Assembly (NCBI GenBank): GCA_049999725.1
Contig: JBNGIS010017910.1
Location: 1-20,852, forward strand
DNA: 20,852 bases
Source of the DNA: Haplomitrium mnioides
Taxonomy: Eukaryota; Marchantiophyta; Haplomitriopsida; Calobryales
Direction of reading: 5' to 3'
Position 1 is the stretch's first letter. Each line of letters starts with the position of its first letter. A program made the position numbers and the translations under genes. The notes under the pieces are model-generated. The model was not told the DNA's origin, made no database searches, and saw only the letters and a program-made list of their open reading frames with translations. Below, one piece after another: positions 19,249 through 20,852 of the stretch.

Positions 19249-19673
19249 CTCCCCACGTAGGGAGGCTAATCAGAAGCAGTTAACCCGAGGCTTCTCCATT
19301 TTCCGCTAAGTCCCGTGGACTTCTTGGGGATGCCACGTGTCCCTGAATCCGTGAAGCATGGTGGGACTGCCACATCTCCACAGCTCCCCACGAAGTTCCT
19401 GAGTCCGTAAGTATGATCTGTCATTGTTTCGTCCTTCTCGCTTAGCCTCGTCGTTGCCTTAAGGAATCCTCCATGCCGCCGTAATAGTGACTAGTCTTCG
19501 CTTCATTAGTTGCCGCTTCGCCATCACTTCGGACCCGTCGGATCTTCCTTCTCCGATCCATTTTAAGTAGGGAACTCACATAGGGAGGCTGATCGGATCC
19601 ATCTTAACCAGTCCTCCCCACATCGGGGGATTAAGCGGAACCCCTTTAACAAGTCTCCCCACTTAGGAAGGCT
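19249..19673. repeat. Array of palindromic CTCCCCAC-GGGAGG units
   Basis: Related units lie at 19249-19267, 19573-19590, 19613-19631 and 19655-19673. The last three are spaced 40-42 bases apart and share a following stretch with TTAAC-AGTC before the next unit, so they form a short tandem array. Each unit is partly self-complementary (CTCCC with GGGAG around a 6-9-base centre). Confidence 0.65.
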
Positions 19674-20434
19674 CGGGTCCGACGTTTGTCCGGTTGTATT
19701 CTCTAATAAACTTCTTCTGACACTTGCATCAAACTCCCACCCTTCCTCTTTTGAGAGGACTTCCAACTGCGGGAAAGCATTTGTGTTTACTTGGAGAAAG
19801 AGGAGTCCCCTGATCTCTGGTGTTGTCGTTGCTCTCCGATGCATGTCTCCCTTGTCCCCTACCTTGAATCCGCCATTCTTACTTGTTGGGCGACCCGTTA
19901 TCCTTCGTCATGACAGCCTCCCCTGCCCTGCTAACGCACGACCTTCCTTGAACCTCGTCCTGTGGTCTCCTCGGCTTGACACTCCATTGCGACTCTCCTC
20001 TGCTCTCCCGATCCCCTTCGCCTTGCCTCGTCTTCCCTTTCTCTTCCGGTCCCTTCCTTTCTGGTCTTCCTGGTGCTGACATTTCTAGCTCTTGCCCCCT
20101 TCCTTCATAATATGAATCCAATTCCTCTACCTCGAATCGGAAGAATGAAGTAACTCGTGTTTATCTTCCGATTAGAGTTAATGTGTTGCTTTCCGCTCAT
20201 CTGACCACTTCAGAATGGAGTAATGTTGTTGTTGCCGCTTCTGGTTCCTTGTAAACCGCATTAGCTCTTGTTCCACTGGCTGGTATGCATGCTCTCTTTT
20301 GGGCTCATTTTTTCTTATTTCTTACCTCACATTTGAACAATTTAGCATTGGCTACTGATTGATTTGTAGATAGCCTTGCTCAAAAAATGTCAGATCTTCC
20401 TTATGCTCTTAATCTAAAAAAACCAAAACTATAG

Positions 20435-20653
20435 AGAAAGAAAACATTTGTCAATTCAAATGAAAAACAGAAGCAAATGATGGAATCCCTAGTTGGTCCT
20501 AACTTTGGAACTCTAAAAGAGAATATCCACATCGACTTTGACAAAACTGCAGAGCAGATGTTAGTCAACGATTGGAAGCACTATGTGAAGTTTTGCAAAC
20601 ATAAGAGCATAACTAGGCTACTTCCCTATGTTTTGAGCAAGTTTCCATCCTAG
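20435..20653 (+). pseudogene. Unrecognised open frame of 72 codons
   Basis: The frame is open from just after a TAG (20432-20434) to TAG at 20651-20653. A short upstream piece in the same frame begins at ATG 20387 and is closed by that first TAG. The predicted peptide is hydrophilic, with repeated K, Q and E (for example NEKQKQMMESLVGPNFG and DWKHYVKFCKH), and looks protein-like rather than random. I recognise no domain. It may be part of a retroelement gag or a host exon, broken by a stop and a shift into the next open frame. Confidence 0.3.
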
Positions 20654-20852
20654 GGATACCGTAGTACTTAGAGATATGCAATTTGGCGGAAGTGATCACT
20701 CAATCATTCATTATCAATGGCATTGGAATAAACAAGCAAGAATTAAAACAAATGAAGTGAGGAATGCCCTTCAGATTAATTACAGAAGGACTTACGAGGG
20801 AGGAGCTGCTAATGCAACCTCAAGGGGGTGGAATTCATGGCAAAGAGGTGAG
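20651..20852 (+). CDS. Unrecognised open frame running off the right edge (partial)
   Basis: A frame different from its left neighbour is open from about 20654 to the last base, roughly 66 codons, with no stop. The peptide is rich in N, R, W and Q (for example DHSIIHYQWHWNKQARIK and NATSRGWNSWQRGE). It has no ATG at its head and could continue the preceding frame after a frameshift. An R/G/W-rich tail would suit a nucleic-acid-binding segment such as a gag C-terminus, but this is a guess. No family is recognised. Confidence 0.3.

Larger units (their letters stand above)
18354..20434. other. GC-rich, repeat-laden tract, LTR/U3-like, unassigned
   Basis: The tract (GC-rich to about 20100) is distinctly more GC- and CpG-rich than the DNA left of the gypsy element and has no gene I recognise. 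Open frames such as minus 19563-19844 and minus 19879-20121 are of low complexity or unsupported. It contains two families of short tandem repeats (18573-18809) and an array of CTCCCCAC...GGGAGG units (19249-19673). AATAAA occurs on the plus strand at 19705-19710. A 10-bp perfect hairpin, AATCGGAAGA/TCTTCCGATT, lies at 20135-20144 and 20164-20173. Dense short repeats without coding are typical of large LTRs. The tract may be the U3 of the adjacent 5' LTR or belong to another element. Confidence 0.45.

Noticed and set aside
1-20852. Possible undescribed defence or mobile system.
   Set aside because: Every strong coding signal belongs to known LTR-retrotransposon domains; nothing else shows conserved gene order or paired components.

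Overview
This looks like repeat-rich nuclear DNA of a land plant. The evidence is the retroelement content: a plant-type Ty1/copia polyprotein end, a chromodomain-bearing Ty3/gypsy element (chromovirus), and a large-LTR gypsy element with a TGGCGC-type primer binding site. The species cannot be told from the sequence. I found no intact host gene, rRNA, tRNA or CRISPR array, and no defence or metabolic cluster. I see no evidence of a new biological system; the interest lies in nested insertions, deletion junctions and unusual repeats.

Layout. 1-1722 is the 3' half of a copia element: an open RT/RNase H end (1-1131), a noncoding 3' region, a polypurine tract and a 166-bp 3' LTR with TGTT/AACA ends. 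At 1723, the first base after that LTR, coding sequence of a decayed chromovirus begins in mid reverse transcriptase. It runs through RNase H, integrase and chromodomain to a stop near 4215, then a PPT and a ~517-bp LTR (4265-4781). This is best read as a copia element nested inside an older gypsy element whose front half lies left of the window.

4782-9208 is mixed-composition DNA with no gene I can name. 9209-9510 is an isolated LTR-like segment. A 10-N gap at 9778-9787 is flanked on both sides by the same 46 bases, so it is probably an unmerged contig overlap. 9834-11508 is AT-rich and unassigned.

11509-18353 is a gypsy element on the minus strand. From right to left it has a 5' LTR (16653 to about 18353), a PBS, a broken gag with three CCHC knuckles, a protease-like region and the N-terminal part of RT. 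The RT then runs directly into a 3' LTR that lacks its outer start. RT catalytic core, RNase H and integrase are gone, so the copy is non-autonomous and dead.

18354-20434 is GC-rich (to about 20100) and full of short tandem and palindromic repeats, LTR/U3-like in character. 20435-20852 holds two unrecognised open frames at the window edge.
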